Notes: generated from the letters alone by a model not told the origin. A stretch of 64,000 nucleotides of DNA from Taibaiella sp. (GCA_019638495.1 JAHBTQ010000002.1:62001-126000), one strand, 5' to 3'; shown: positions 48,601-57,934, counted from the first letter of the stretch. Translations and numbers: made by a program.

Positions 48601-51600
48601 TTACTCCTGTTCCGGCCCGCCAAACACTTTCTGCGCCCTGGAATTATAGTCCTCCATCCGGCTCATATCTTTGGTTTGCTGGGCAATCTGCATAGCTAAT
48701 CTATAGGGCTGCTCATTATATGGGTCTGCCGCGATAGCCAGGTCCAGTTCGTTGTAGGCTGCCTGGGCATTTCCGGTAATGGCATAGCCATAGCCCAAAA
48801 GGAAGTGACTGACTGATGGACTGTATTGTTCTACACTTTTGAAAAGAGCCATAGCTTTTTCCGGTGTTCCGGCTTTTACGTATACGCTACCCATTGTCTG
48901 CAGCGTGTTGATGTCTGCGGGAGTTTTCTTAAGTACTTGCTGGCCTGCATAAATAGCCGAATCCGCCTTGCCTTCTGCCTCATAGATCCTGGCCAGTTCG
49001 GCCCATGCAGCCTCATTACCGGGGTATTCATGGACAGCTCCAAGGAACATGTATTTTGCTTCCTCGTAGCGTTTCTCCTTCATCAGGTTCAGCCCTGCAA
49101 GGTCCTTTTTCGTCTTGCGTTTTAATACCGCTGCAATGGGCACTCCGTCAACCTTCACTGTATAGATCGTTTCTTCCGGCGGCCATCCTCCTGCTTTCAG
49201 GGTGGCAGCATCCAGGTAGCGAGAGAATCCGATGTAGTAATCCCAGTCTTTTGAATAGCGGTTGTTATAATGCACATAAACAACCCCGGGATCAAATGCG
49301 TCTTTGAAATCGGCATTTTGTTTTGCAGTCGCCAGGTAATGATCATTGTGCTCAAATGCCGCATACTCTTCATAAACATCCTGGTATTTCGCAGGAAGGT
49401 TCTTCCGGTTGTGCTGGTACATTGCTGCCACCATCGGAAACGTAGTGTTTGTGCCGATCGTCACGCCTTTGCCAGGATGTTCATGTTCCAGCAGCCAGTT
49501 AGTAGCTTCCCGCACGCCAAGCATGTAGTAGTCCGTATCAAATTTCCCGTAAACACCCTTTAGTCCGCCAGCCAGTTCGTTGTAGTAGAGCGATTCGTAG
49601 GGGTGTTCTGCCGCCATGAACTTTGCCGGCAAAGCCAGTCCGGCTATCAATAATGCCAGTGACAAGTATTTTACGCCCTTATTTGCCGAGCTAATAAAAT
49701 AGGCCCAGCCCCCAGCCACGATGGCCACCAGAGGAGGGTAAACAAAAAGGAAGTGACGCCAGCCATCGTAAAGTGAAGAGTGCTTGTAGACTGCATAAGC
49801 CCATGGGAACAAAATGCTGAAAAGAACGAAGAGGGAAAAGATAAACCGTTGCTTATCCTTTCGAAAATGAAATACAGCAAACAGACCTAAAGCAATCCCC
49901 AACATGACGATAAGCGGCATGGTATATGCCATGTAGCGCGGAATGTAGTACCAGGGCACCTGGTTGCTCATCATGCGGTTTCCGTCATAAAGGATTGGGA
50001 TGTTCACAATGAAGTTGGACATTACCTTAAGCGCCTCCAGGGGCTTAGTGATGATATTCTCGTGCACGTAGGGCCATGGCAGAATGGCTATGATATAGCC
50101 GGCAATGGCAACAAGCGCCACTTTTTTTATCACCTTTCCACCCAGTGCTACCTTGGTTTGTTTTGTATATACCGCATATACAATGATGAATAGAACAAGG
50201 TAGGCGATGAGCAAAAGACCACCGATACGCACGCCCATGGCCCAGCCGATGCTCGCAATAAGACCAACGATCTGCCTAACGCCCGGCTCAGGTAGCGAGC
50301 GCAGAAATAACAGCATGAAATAAATACCGGCAGTATATCCTGCTGAGAATGGAATGTCTTTTGGGTTGGCGAAGTTATGGCCAAACCAACTAGGGGAAAG
50401 AACAAGCAACACCATGGCAATGGTGCCCGCGTTCCAGCCAGCCAATACTTTAGCGAGTTTGCCGGCATAGATAATGCCGATTGCACCAACAATTGCATTG
50501 ATAAAATGCATGGTGGTGTAATGGTCCCATGGATGGAAGACCCTGAAAACGAAGGTTACCAGGAAGTCGAACAAACCGCCGTAAAACTGGATGCCTGAGT
50601 CGGCAGTTTGTGCGGAGTTGTCTCCATGGAAAAAGTAGTTATAAATACTGTTTCCATAGTCAAAGTGCCAGTGCTCGTCACCCGATACTCCGAATCCAAA
50701 GCTCAACAGAGGCATAGCTATAACGAGCAAAAGCGCCAATATGTTGAACATGCTACGCCCCTTAATGTTTGCCCGTTGTTCCGGCGACATATGGGGCGAT
50801 ATCTTGAATAGAAGGACAAAGCTATTGCGCAGCCATGTACGGAATGAGATTGCCAGCACCCCAAAGAACATTTTGGCAGAATCCTTTACAACATTCACCT
50901 TACTTTCTGGTTGGTTCACCCAGTTTACCGGCATTTCTACTATTGCAATCCCATTGAGGTCTGCCTGGTAAAGGAGTTCCACATCATGAGACCAGCCCGT
51001 GCTCTGCATCTGCCCAAACAGAAATTTGGCAACATCGCCCGAGTAGAGTTTAAATCCGCATTGGGTGTCCTTTAGTTGCAGCGTTGTGAAGAGTTGCACC
51101 ACTCCATTAAATATCCCGCCAATGAAACGGCGACTCTTTAGTGCTTCTACCTTTCCATCTTCATGTTTGCGTGAGCCAATATATATTGCCGGGGCACCAT
51201 TAAACAGAGATTTTTCCCGTTTCTCCCAAAGTATAAGCTCCGCAGGACGCGTAGACATGTCAGCATCCAGCGTAAGAATGTAGTCGCCATTCGCCTTAGC
51301 CACACCATGCTTCAGCGCGCTGCCCTTGCCACCGTTAGTGGGCATACGTTCCACCAGTACCTTCGGTGCCAGGAAGGCGTATTTCCCATTTAGCGCAGCT
51401 TCTGTCTTTTGAACAGTGTCATCCTTACTCCCGTCATCAACTATTATAACCTCGTATCTTCCTTTCCATCTCTCTTCAAATTCGGCAAGGCCCTGCATCA
51501 TCAGGTCCACGCGCATAGATTCGTTGTAGCAGGGAATAACTAATGAGAGCAGGATGTCAGGAGTTTGGCCAGACTGCTTTTGGGGTTGCGACGGTTGCGG

Positions 51601-51609
51601 GCTCTTCAT
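48601..51609 (-). CDS. Multidomain protein: GT2 glycosyltransferase, membrane GT-C-like domain, TPR repeats
   Basis: A 1002-residue fusion. Residues ~18-270 form a GT2 domain similar to dolichyl-phosphate glucosyltransferases: LSLVIPCYNESMRVDLMMQG, VIIVDDGSKDDTVQKTEAAL, GDYILTLDADMSTRPAELIL with the DxD, then DTQCGFKLYSG. Residues ~290-650 hold about ten membrane helices with a GT39-like segment near the first loop (GFGVSGDEHWHFDYGNSIYN), where an acidic pair suits sugar-phosphate lipid use. Residues ~850-985 contain TPR-like repeats (EEAKYMFLGAVHEYPGNEAA). The layout suggests that one protein makes a lipid-linked sugar and transfers it, with the TPR part binding partners. That is inference; no acceptor is known. 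Confidence 0.86.
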   Translation of the reverse strand: MKSPQPSQPQKQSGQTPDILLSLVIPCYNESMRVDLMMQGLAEFEERWKGRYEVIIVDDGSKDDTVQKTEAALNGKYAFLAPKVLVERMPTNGGKGSALKHGVAKANGDYILTLDADMSTRPAELILWEKREKSLFNGAPAIYIGSRKHEDGKVEALKSRRFIGGIFNGVVQLFTTLQLKDTQCGFKLYSGDVAKFLFGQMQSTGWSHDVELLYQADLNGIAIVEMPVNWVNQPESKVNVVKDSAKMFFGVLAISFRTWLRNSFVLLFKISPHMSPEQRANIKGRSMFNILALLLVIAMPLLSFGFGVSGDEHWHFDYGNSIYNYFFHGDNSAQTADSGIQFYGGLFDFLVTFVFRVFHPWDHYTTMHFINAIVGAIGIIYAGKLAKVLAGWNAGTIAMVLLVLSPSWFGHNFANPKDIPFSAGYTAGIYFMLLFLRSLPEPGVRQIVGLIASIGWAMGVRIGGLLLIAYLVLFIIVYAVYTKQTKVALGGKVIKKVALVAIAGYIIAILPWPYVHENIITKPLEALKVMSNFIVNIPILYDGNRMMSNQVPWYYIPRYMAYTMPLIVMLGIALGLFAVFHFRKDKQRFIFSLFVLFSILFPWAYAVYKHSSLYDGWRHFLFVYPPLVAIVAGGWAYFISSANKGVKYLSLALLIAGLALPAKFMAAEHPYESLYYNELAGGLKGVYGKFDTDYYMLGVREATNWLLEHEHPGKGVTIGTNTTFPMVAAMYQHNRKNLPAKYQDVYEEYAAFEHNDHYLATAKQNADFKDAFDPGVVYVHYNNRYSKDWDYYIGFSRYLDAATLKAGGWPPEETIYTVKVDGVPIAAVLKRKTKKDLAGLNLMKEKRYEEAKYMFLGAVHEYPGNEAAWAELARIYEAEGKADSAIYAGQQVLKKTPADINTLQTMGSVYVKAGTPEKAMALFKSVEQYSPSVSHFLLGYGYAITGNAQAAYNELDLAIAADPYNEQPYRLAMQIAQQTKDMSRMEDYNSRAQKVFGGPEQE

Positions 51610-51802
51610 GCTTTACTTGTTCGTTCTGCTTTCACTTGCTGTTTTTCTGCTGTATTATCGAGGGTTCTTACCAATCTTCCCTGTATTACATTGCAGTATC
51701 TGCGAAAGTTTCAAAAGTAAATAAACTTTGCAAATAACTGTTTGTGGAGCGGGGCGTCAAAGCAAGCGTGAATGAGATGTACCATCAATTTTCTACAAAT
51801 AA

Positions 51803-51829
51803 CAAAAGTGAGGAATTTCCTCACTTTTG
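51803..51829 (-). terminator. Intrinsic terminator of the globin-like lipoprotein gene
   Basis: A 12-bp stem (CAAAAGTGAGGA with TCCTCACTTTTG, loop ATT). On the minus strand the 3' arm and tail are T-rich (CTTTTGTTATTTG), placed ~60 bases after the stop at 51888. Confidence 0.7.
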
Positions 51830-51887
51830 CCCGGTCCAAGGTGTTAGGTTCGTAGGGGCCGGTTAAATGGAAACAAGGGATTTGCAG

Positions 51888-52445
51888 TTATTTCTGTACT
51901 ACGTCCGATTTTGTAGTGTTTACAATTGCGCCTACGCGGCCAATTAGTTGGTCAGAAAGCCCCACTTTTTTTGCGCCTACTACCAGGTCTGCCACAAATT
52001 TGTCGAAATCAGCAGCATCTGCCTTGCCATTCATGCGCGGGTTTTGAGCCGGGTCATGTGCCGCTACCATGCTTTTGCCGCTATAAGTAAAGTTCTTGGC
52101 GCCTGTAGCTACACAGAAGAAGTCTGTAAGGTTTTTGCTAAGTGCGCTAAACCCGGACAGGTTGCTTGCAGTTACTTCAGACAATAGGGTAGGGAAAAAC
52201 ACGTTTAGTTCAGGGTCTGCAGCTATTACAAAAATTGTGCTGTCAACTACAGAGCGTATTCCAAGGCGGCCTTTTTCTATCATCTGACCACTATTGCTGG
52301 GGTCTGATACCATCTCAGTGCCACCGAGTGAATCATATAATGTCATGGTTGCAGGCTGTGCATTGTCTTTCTTTTTGCATGATGGCATGGCACATAGGCC
52401 CACCATGGTACCCGTCACTGCTAGGATCAAAATTGTCTTTTTCAT
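51888..52445 (-). CDS. Predicted lipoprotein resembling group 1 truncated haemoglobin
   Basis: A 185-residue predicted lipoprotein (lipobox LCAMPSC, Cys23) whose mature domain resembles group 1 truncated haemoglobins. It opens with TLYDSLGG, has the F-helix stretch YSGKSMVAAH in which His130 matches the proximal haem ligand, and ends with FDKFVADLVVGAKKVGLSDQ and the closing helix around GAIVNTTKSDVV. Compared with typical cytoplasmic globins of ~120 residues it has an insertion between the first helices and a lipid anchor, so it should sit in the periplasm or outer membrane. Haem binding and ligand (O2, NO) are inferred. It follows the HMA-like gene by 50 bases on the same strand. Confidence 0.75.
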   Translation of the reverse strand: MKKTILILAVTGTMVGLCAMPSCKKKDNAQPATMTLYDSLGGTEMVSDPSNSGQMIEKGRLGIRSVVDSTIFVIAADPELNVFFPTLLSEVTASNLSGFSALSKNLTDFFCVATGAKNFTYSGKSMVAAHDPAQNPRMNGKADAADFDKFVADLVVGAKKVGLSDQLIGRVGAIVNTTKSDVVQK

Positions 52446-52495
52446 GGTCTTGATTTTTAGTGGTTTGTGTTTTATGATTAGCTTCTGTTTTCTGA

Positions 52496-52915
52496 TTATC
52501 CTTTGAAGAGGCTTGTTATTTTTGACATTGTCGAACCGTAGTTCATTGGGCAGCCCGACCGCATCTCTTTTTCGCTCGGCAGGTACCTGTCGGCCTTGTA
52601 CCCAGTTTGGTCTTTGAAGGCGGCAACTATGCTATTTGCATCGTTTTTTGCAGTCGAAAAAGTGAATACAGCAATGTCAGACTTGTCATTGCAAAGCACC
52701 TGGTTTACTCCCGGCTGGGCGTATAGCCATTTTACAATTTTTAGCGCGTCATTGGCATCTATGTCCTGGCGAAAGTCTATACGTGCCATCACCATTCTGT
52801 CGGTTGGTGGCCCCGGCCGCGTAACCACGTAAATGTGAATACATAACACCGCAGTGAGCAGCAATAAAACTCCTGCAACCGATAGCCAAATGCGATTTTT
52901 TGTCTTCTTCTCCAT
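52496..52915 (-). CDS. Membrane-anchored protein with HMA-like domain
   Basis: A 139-residue protein with one N-terminal membrane segment (IWLSVAGVLLLLTAVLCIHI) and a small domain with the beta-alpha-beta-beta-alpha-beta order of heavy-metal-associated domains: RMVMARIDFRQDIDANDALK, VKWLYAQPGVNQVLCNDKSD and AFKDQTGYKADRYLPSEKEM, ending SGCPMNYGS. The metal-binding CxxC of classical HMA domains is absent; a Cys in VLCND and the GCPM motif remain. It may bind a metal or haem by other ligands or be a protein-interaction domain. It lies upstream of the globin-like lipoprotein gene in the same orientation. Confidence 0.7.
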   Translation of the reverse strand: MEKKTKNRIWLSVAGVLLLLTAVLCIHIYVVTRPGPPTDRMVMARIDFRQDIDANDALKIVKWLYAQPGVNQVLCNDKSDIAVFTFSTAKNDANSIVAAFKDQTGYKADRYLPSEKEMRSGCPMNYGSTMSKITSLFKG

Positions 52916-53003
52916 GAGTGATTTGTTTTCTGATACTCATGTTTATACGAGGAATAGACAGAGTTGGTTTTATTTGGTAGAAAATATTTTGCGGGAGGTG
53001 TGA

Positions 53004-53046
53004 AAAATGCAACAGCCGCCTCGGGTGGAGGCGGCTGTTGCATTTT
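53004..53046 (-). terminator. Long intrinsic terminator after the skp genes
   Basis: A 19-bp perfect stem (53004-53022 with 53028-53046, loop GGGTG), followed on the minus strand by T residues. It ends the uppS-bamA-skp-skp unit. Confidence 0.9.
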
Positions 53047-53067
53047 ATCTTCGAGATATTGATAGGC

Positions 53068-53586
53068 TTACTTAATGCCCATCTTTGTCTTTACGAGGTT
53101 AGTAATATCATACTCGTCCTTGCTGAAAACGATACCGTTCTGGCTGTTTACATCAAAAATGTAGTCATAGTTTTTTTCCTTTGCTACGTCTTTGATTGCC
53201 TTGTCCGCTTTTTCGAGGATCGGAGTATACAGATCCTGTTTTTTCATCTGGATCTTTTCCTGTGCGCTCTGTTGTGTGCTCTCAATACGAGTTTGCAGGT
53301 CCTGAAGTTCCTTGGTCTTTACTTCCTTCATTGCTTCAGACATTGTCTTTTCGCTAGACTGGAACGACTGCAGTTTAGTCTGAAACTCTTTAGTCATAAT
53401 TTCAATCTGCTCCTGGAACGTACGGGTATATTTTGCCAGTGCTGAGTCTGCATTTATCCTTTCAGGCATATTCTGCAACAGAACTGCCGAGTTGATATAT
53501 GCAATTTTAATCCCTGTATTGCTTTGAGCTATTGCTGCTTTGCCCATCAATAACCCGCAGGCGAGGACCATGATCACTTTTTTCAT
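53068..53586 (-). CDS. OmpH/Skp family periplasmic chaperone (second copy)
   Basis: A 172-residue periplasmic chaperone of the OmpH (Skp) family, with signal peptide ending GKAAIAQ, followed by KIAYINSAVLLQNMPERINA and a long alpha-helical coiled-coil part (TRTFQEQIEIMTKEFQTKLQ and TRIESTQQSAQEKIQMKKQD), then the closing NYDYIFDVNSQNGIVFSKDE. Skp trimers hold unfolded outer-membrane proteins for the BAM complex. It follows the first skp gene by 96 bases and precedes a long terminator. The two copies differ in length and sequence. Confidence 0.93.
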   Translation of the reverse strand: MKKVIMVLACGLLMGKAAIAQSNTGIKIAYINSAVLLQNMPERINADSALAKYTRTFQEQIEIMTKEFQTKLQSFQSSEKTMSEAMKEVKTKELQDLQTRIESTQQSAQEKIQMKKQDLYTPILEKADKAIKDVAKEKNYDYIFDVNSQNGIVFSKDEYDITNLVKTKMGIK

Positions 53587-53682
53587 TGTATGCTTCTGAT
53601 TGAGATTTTATTGTAATTGTAAGTAGCTTCTTTGCTGTCAGATGTCGTCAAAAATAGCTGAAGACGTGCAAAGTAAAAGCCA

Positions 53683-54198
53683 TTATTTGTTTATTCCAAG
53701 AATTTTTAACACGTCGTCGCTCTTATCAAGCTTGGGGTCGGCGTAGAATATTGTGATACCACCCGCTTTGTCAAACACCATATCATAGGCTTTTGAAGAA
53801 GCCATTTTCTGCACAGCATTAAACACACGGTCTTGTATCGGCTTCACGAATTCCTGCCTTTTCTTGAAAAGATCGCCCTCATAACCAAAACGTTGTTTCT
53901 GCAGGTCTTTTGCCTCTTTCTCTTTCGCTACTATCTCGTCCTGGCGGCGGTTGCGCATTTCATCGCTCAGCATTGGCTTCTCAGCCTGGTAGCTCTTGTA
54001 CATCTTCTCTACATCCGCCATCTTCGCATCTATCTCGTCCTGCCAGGTTTTTGACAGATTGTCGAGTTTTGTTTGGGCGTCTTTGTAATCTGTTACTTTG
54101 TCCAGAATATACTTTGAATCAATGAAGCAATAGTGTTGCTGAGCTATGGCCAGCGAGCCTGACAATACGAGAAGCAGGCTTACGATCACTTTTTTCAT
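53683..54198 (-). CDS. OmpH/Skp family periplasmic chaperone (first copy)
   Basis: A 171-residue Skp-type chaperone, with a signal peptide ending GSLAIAQ, the opening HYCFIDSKYILDKVTDYKDA, a coiled coil (DNLSKTWQDEIDAKMADVEK and NRRQDEIVAKEKEAKDLQKQ) and the family's closing YDMVFDKAGGITIFYADPKL. It lies directly downstream of bamA (47 bases), which fits the usual bamA-skp order of the outer-membrane assembly operon. Two skp copies are common in Bacteroidota. Confidence 0.94.
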   Translation of the reverse strand: MKKVIVSLLLVLSGSLAIAQQHYCFIDSKYILDKVTDYKDAQTKLDNLSKTWQDEIDAKMADVEKMYKSYQAEKPMLSDEMRNRRQDEIVAKEKEAKDLQKQRFGYEGDLFKKRQEFVKPIQDRVFNAVQKMASSKAYDMVFDKAGGITIFYADPKLDKSDDVLKILGINK

Positions 54199-54245
54199 AT
54201 AGTCGATTTTATGTTTAGGTCGTCAAATTTACTGCAAACAACTGC

Positions 54246-56969
54246 TTATTCAGGCTCAAACCCTAGCATGAACGTGAATTTACCAAGTCCTTTGATACCT
54301 GAGTTGCCCTGGGCCGGGTTGTACTTATCGAAGCCCAGGCCATAGTCAAGCCCCAATAATCCAAACATCGGCAGGAACACACGAATACCAATACCCGCAT
54401 CTCGGTTCAGCCTGGTTGGGTCATAATCCTTAAAGCTGTTCCATGCGTTGGCGGCATCAACAAATGCCAAACCGTATATTGTCGCCGTAGGACTCAGTGA
54501 GAACGGATAGCGAATTTCGGTAACATACTTGTTGAATATGGTTGCAGCACTTTGATAAACGTCATAACCACGGTGGCTAATGATTTCGTTACCTATGAAG
54601 AAGCTACCCATGGTCATACCGTCGCCACCGAGCTGGTACCTGCCGAATGGTGCATAGCCGATGTCCTTATTATAGTAGCCCATGAAGCCCATCTTAACGG
54701 CCAGTTTCAGAACGAGGTTGCCGTATATCTTCTGGTACCATTCAGATTGGAAGCGGTATTTGTGGTATTCAAGCCATTTGTACTTAACCGAATTTTCGGC
54801 ATTAGAATAGTCGCGTCCGCTGAATAAAGAATAAGGCGGAGTAAACTGGAACGTGAATGACACATTCGAGCCCTCGCGTGGGTATAGCGGTGCCTGCAGC
54901 GAGTTGCGCGATAGTATGAGCTTAAAGTTAAGGTCATTACTCTGCCCGTTATTGAAGTTAGGGATAATAGAGAAGTCCTTCAGCTTATAGTTGTTATAGA
55001 ATACACCATAGTTGAACACAAAGAAGTTATCGGGCCAGTTAAGGCGTTTACCCATCTGCAAGCCACCACCCAGGATTCGGAGATATGCCAGCTTAGGTTT
55101 AGTGATGTCGCTGGAGCCAGACCTCCATGTGTAAATTATGTTCGCCGTTAGTGCATTGGGCTTCTTACCTCCCAGCCATGGTTCTGTAAAGGATGTATTC
55201 AGAGAGTTAAAGAAGCGTCCGCTGGAAGAATAGTTTACCGAGAACTTTTGTCCATCGCCCACAGGCAGCGGGTCCCACTGACTTGGCCTGAGGATATTCT
55301 TTGCAGAAAAGTTGTTGAACGTGATACCAACGTTGCCATAAAAGCCGAGGCCACCACCGAAACCGGCAGAAAGCTGAAGCTGATCGCTCGATTTTTCTAC
55401 CACGGTATAGTCGATATCCACCGTCCCATTTTCAGGATGTGGTTTTGGTTGTATGCCAATCTTTTCCTGGTCAAAGAACTGAAGGTTCGCTATCTCGCGG
55501 TTTGACCTGATGAGGTCGGACCGGCTGAACTTATTGCCGGGAAGCGTGCGTATTTCGCGACGAATTACATGCTCGTTAGTGCGGTCATTGCCTGCAATGT
55601 TCACATCTTGAATGGTAGCTTGCGCACCTTCCGTAACGCGCATCTCAAAGTTGATCGTATCAACATCAATTGATGTTTCCACAGGGTCAATATTGAAGAA
55701 GAGATAGCCATCATCCATATAAAGGCTATAGACATCCTCACCGCCCTCCGGATTCAGTTGTTTGCCAAGGCGAGTCTCGAGCAATTGCTGGTTATATACA
55801 TCGCCTTTCTTAATGGCCAGAATACGTGTAAGCGCTTCGTCGGTGTATTTTGTATTGCCCTTCCATACAATGTTCCCAAAGTAGTATTTCTTGCCCTCGT
55901 TGATCTTAATATCTACGTTCAGGTTGCCATTCTTCACAGGGTAGATGGTGTCGGCTTCAACCGTTGCGTCACGGTAGCCCAGGGTATTGTAGTAGGCAAC
56001 CAACGATTGCTTATCTTCCTCATATTTGCTCTCGTTATACTTTGAAGATGCAAAGAGCTTAAACCGGAACCACGGGTCTACCGCGTCAAGTGTCTTGGAT
56101 AGCGACAGGAAGCCAAACTCGTGTATATACTTCCGGAATGACCTTTCCGGAATCGGGTAGGGGCTTTTTGTGGTATCCGGATGAAGGGTTATGTGCGACA
56201 TTTCTTTTGTCGACTTAAGTGTACGCTTCAGTCGCGCTTCGCTCGCATTGTGAACACCCGATAAGTTCACCAGGTTAATGTGTGTCTTCTGACCGCGATC
56301 AATATAAAAGGTGAGTATAACCTTGTTTACGGCTATTGTATCCTTCGTTTCATATGCCTTCACTGTTACTCTGCCGAACCCTTTGTCGGCATAGTACTTC
56401 TTGATGCGCACTATTGCTTCTTTGGTAGTGGCGGCTGTAACCACTTTGTTTGCTACCAGCGAAACTTTGCTTTTCAGGTCTTTTGCCTCGCTTGTTTTTA
56501 TATTCTTGAAATTATACCTGCTGAGGCGAGGCCGCTCTTCTACGTTTATATTAATAAACAGCTTGTCGTCAATTATCTTAACAGCGGTAATGTCGACATT
56601 TGAAAACAGTTCCTGCTTCCAGAGGGCCTGGATAGCCTTGGCTATACCTTCATCATTCGGAAGGTGTACTTTCTGCCCAATGATCAGGTTTGAAACAGAA
56701 ATCAGGAGGTCCTGGTCCAGGTATTGTGCACCTGTTACGGTAATGCCCGCCAACTCATATTCTTTCGGGCGGTTCAGTTCTGCGCTACGATAGCTGGCGA
56801 GGCCACCACTGCGCGCACCGCCGCCTAACTGGGCACTGCTGGTGCCAGCAGTGCCGGCCAGCACCATTAATATGGAACATAATGTACCAACAAGTGAATA
56901 AACGCGACCGGAGTTCACGTACGATTTCGTCATGGAGTAAAGTCTGTTTTTCCTTGGCTTGTTCGTCAT
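54246..56969 (-). CDS. bamA: Outer-membrane protein assembly factor BamA
   Basis: A 907-residue BamA. After a signal peptide (VGTLCSILMVLAGTAGTSSA) come about five POTRA domains, with stretches such as KEYELAGITVTGAQYLDQDL, RYNFKNIKTSEAKDLKSKVS and GNIVWKGNTKYTDEALTRIL, and a C-terminal 16-strand barrel with LGGDGMTMGSFFIGNEIISH and the strand ending FTFMLGFEPE, the beta-signal. BamA inserts beta-barrel proteins into the outer membrane. The ATG at 56969 directly abuts the uppS stop, so translational coupling is likely; another ATG at 56933 also keeps the signal peptide. Confidence 0.96.
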   Translation of the reverse strand: MTNKPRKNRLYSMTKSYVNSGRVYSLVGTLCSILMVLAGTAGTSSAQLGGGARSGGLASYRSAELNRPKEYELAGITVTGAQYLDQDLLISVSNLIIGQKVHLPNDEGIAKAIQALWKQELFSNVDITAVKIIDDKLFININVEERPRLSRYNFKNIKTSEAKDLKSKVSLVANKVVTAATTKEAIVRIKKYYADKGFGRVTVKAYETKDTIAVNKVILTFYIDRGQKTHINLVNLSGVHNASEARLKRTLKSTKEMSHITLHPDTTKSPYPIPERSFRKYIHEFGFLSLSKTLDAVDPWFRFKLFASSKYNESKYEEDKQSLVAYYNTLGYRDATVEADTIYPVKNGNLNVDIKINEGKKYYFGNIVWKGNTKYTDEALTRILAIKKGDVYNQQLLETRLGKQLNPEGGEDVYSLYMDDGYLFFNIDPVETSIDVDTINFEMRVTEGAQATIQDVNIAGNDRTNEHVIRREIRTLPGNKFSRSDLIRSNREIANLQFFDQEKIGIQPKPHPENGTVDIDYTVVEKSSDQLQLSAGFGGGLGFYGNVGITFNNFSAKNILRPSQWDPLPVGDGQKFSVNYSSSGRFFNSLNTSFTEPWLGGKKPNALTANIIYTWRSGSSDITKPKLAYLRILGGGLQMGKRLNWPDNFFVFNYGVFYNNYKLKDFSIIPNFNNGQSNDLNFKLILSRNSLQAPLYPREGSNVSFTFQFTPPYSLFSGRDYSNAENSVKYKWLEYHKYRFQSEWYQKIYGNLVLKLAVKMGFMGYYNKDIGYAPFGRYQLGGDGMTMGSFFIGNEIISHRGYDVYQSAATIFNKYVTEIRYPFSLSPTATIYGLAFVDAANAWNSFKDYDPTRLNRDAGIGIRVFLPMFGLLGLDYGLGFDKYNPAQGNSGIKGLGKFTFMLGFEPE

Positions 56970-57734
56970 TTAGTGTACTTGCCCGGGTTTATCTGATTGA
57001 ATTTGTTCGCTGGTTTTCCCAAAACGGCGCTCCCGCTGCTGGTAGTTCAGCAGTGCGTCATAGAGGTTTTCCTTACGGAAGTCTGGCCAGTGAACATTGG
57101 TAAAGTATAGTTCTGCGTATGCCAACTGGAAAAGAAGGAAATTACTGATCCTGTGCTCTCCACTGGTGCGTATCATCAGTTCGGGATCAGGGAAATTTGA
57201 CGTGTAGAGATGGGAGGCCAGTGTTTTGTCGTTAATGTCTTCGATCTGCATGGAGCCACCTGCTACTTTCTCAGCAATTAGTCGCGTGGCACGCGCCATT
57301 TCATCACGAGAGCTATAACTCAATGCCAGAACCAGGTTCAATCCGGTATTCATTGCGGTCATATCAATTGCCTCGTTCAGTTCCGTTTGACAGATATCCG
57401 GCAGGCTTTCAAAGTCGCCGATCACATGGAGCCGCACATTATTTTTCTTCAGGTCATCCACCTCTTTCCGAATAGTGTTCACCAGAAGTTCCATCAGGGC
57501 GTCCACCTCCGCTTTTGGCCGGTTCCAGTTTTCCGCGGAGAAAGCATAAAGTGTGAGGTACCCTATCCCAAGTTCTCCACAGGCATCTACAATAGACCGA
57601 ACGCTTACTACACCCTCATAGTGGCCATAAACGCGGTCCTCACCACGTTCTTTGGCCCAGCGTCCGTTACCATCCATTATAATGGCAATGTGCTGTGGCA
57701 GTCTACTCCTGTCCAGTGTCCCGGGAATGCTCAT
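56970..57734 (-). CDS. uppS: Isoprenyl transferase (undecaprenyl diphosphate synthase)
   Basis: A 254-residue cis-prenyltransferase that builds the lipid carrier for peptidoglycan and other surface polymers. Motifs are IAIIMDGNGRWAKERG with the catalytic Asp, LTLYAFSAENWNRPKAEVDA, and the conserved MIRTSGEHRISNFLLFQLAY with the C-terminal Glu-Leu-Tyr-Phe stretch. Length fits the family. It is the first gene of the unit with bamA and the two skp genes. TACCTTTG at 57765-57758 is a good -7 element, though the spacing to the nearest upstream TTTG is 26. Confidence 0.96.
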   Translation of the reverse strand: MSIPGTLDRSRLPQHIAIIMDGNGRWAKERGEDRVYGHYEGVVSVRSIVDACGELGIGYLTLYAFSAENWNRPKAEVDALMELLVNTIRKEVDDLKKNNVRLHVIGDFESLPDICQTELNEAIDMTAMNTGLNLVLALSYSSRDEMARATRLIAEKVAGGSMQIEDINDKTLASHLYTSNFPDPELMIRTSGEHRISNFLLFQLAYAELYFTNVHWPDFRKENLYDALLNYQQRERRFGKTSEQIQSDKPGQVH

Positions 57735-57757
57735 CTAATTAATCTGCGAAAAGTGTG

Positions 57758-57765
57758 CAAAGGTA
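57758..57765 (-). promoter_or_regulatory. Candidate -7 element of the uppS-bamA unit
   Basis: TACCTTTG on the minus strand, 23 bases before the uppS ATG, matches TAnnTTTG. The nearest upstream TTTG is 26 bases away, longer than the normal spacing. Confidence 0.45.
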
Positions 57766-57885
57766 CAAAAATAGGCCACGCCTGTTCCGTTCAAAATATG
57801 TAAATACGGTTTAACTCGATTTTAACTGCACATTATCTGGTGTCTAATGGGGTAAATGGTAGCCTAAATAATATACATTATTAAT

Positions 57886-57893
57886 TAGCTTTG
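57886..57893 (+). promoter_or_regulatory. Candidate -7 element upstream of the HExxH pair
   Basis: TAGCTTTG matches TAnnTTTG and lies 41 bases before the ATG at 57935. No clear -33 TTG was found. Confidence 0.4.
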
Positions 57894-57934
57894 CGGAATT
57901 GACTATATCAGTAAATATCCCCACACTTAGTGCT

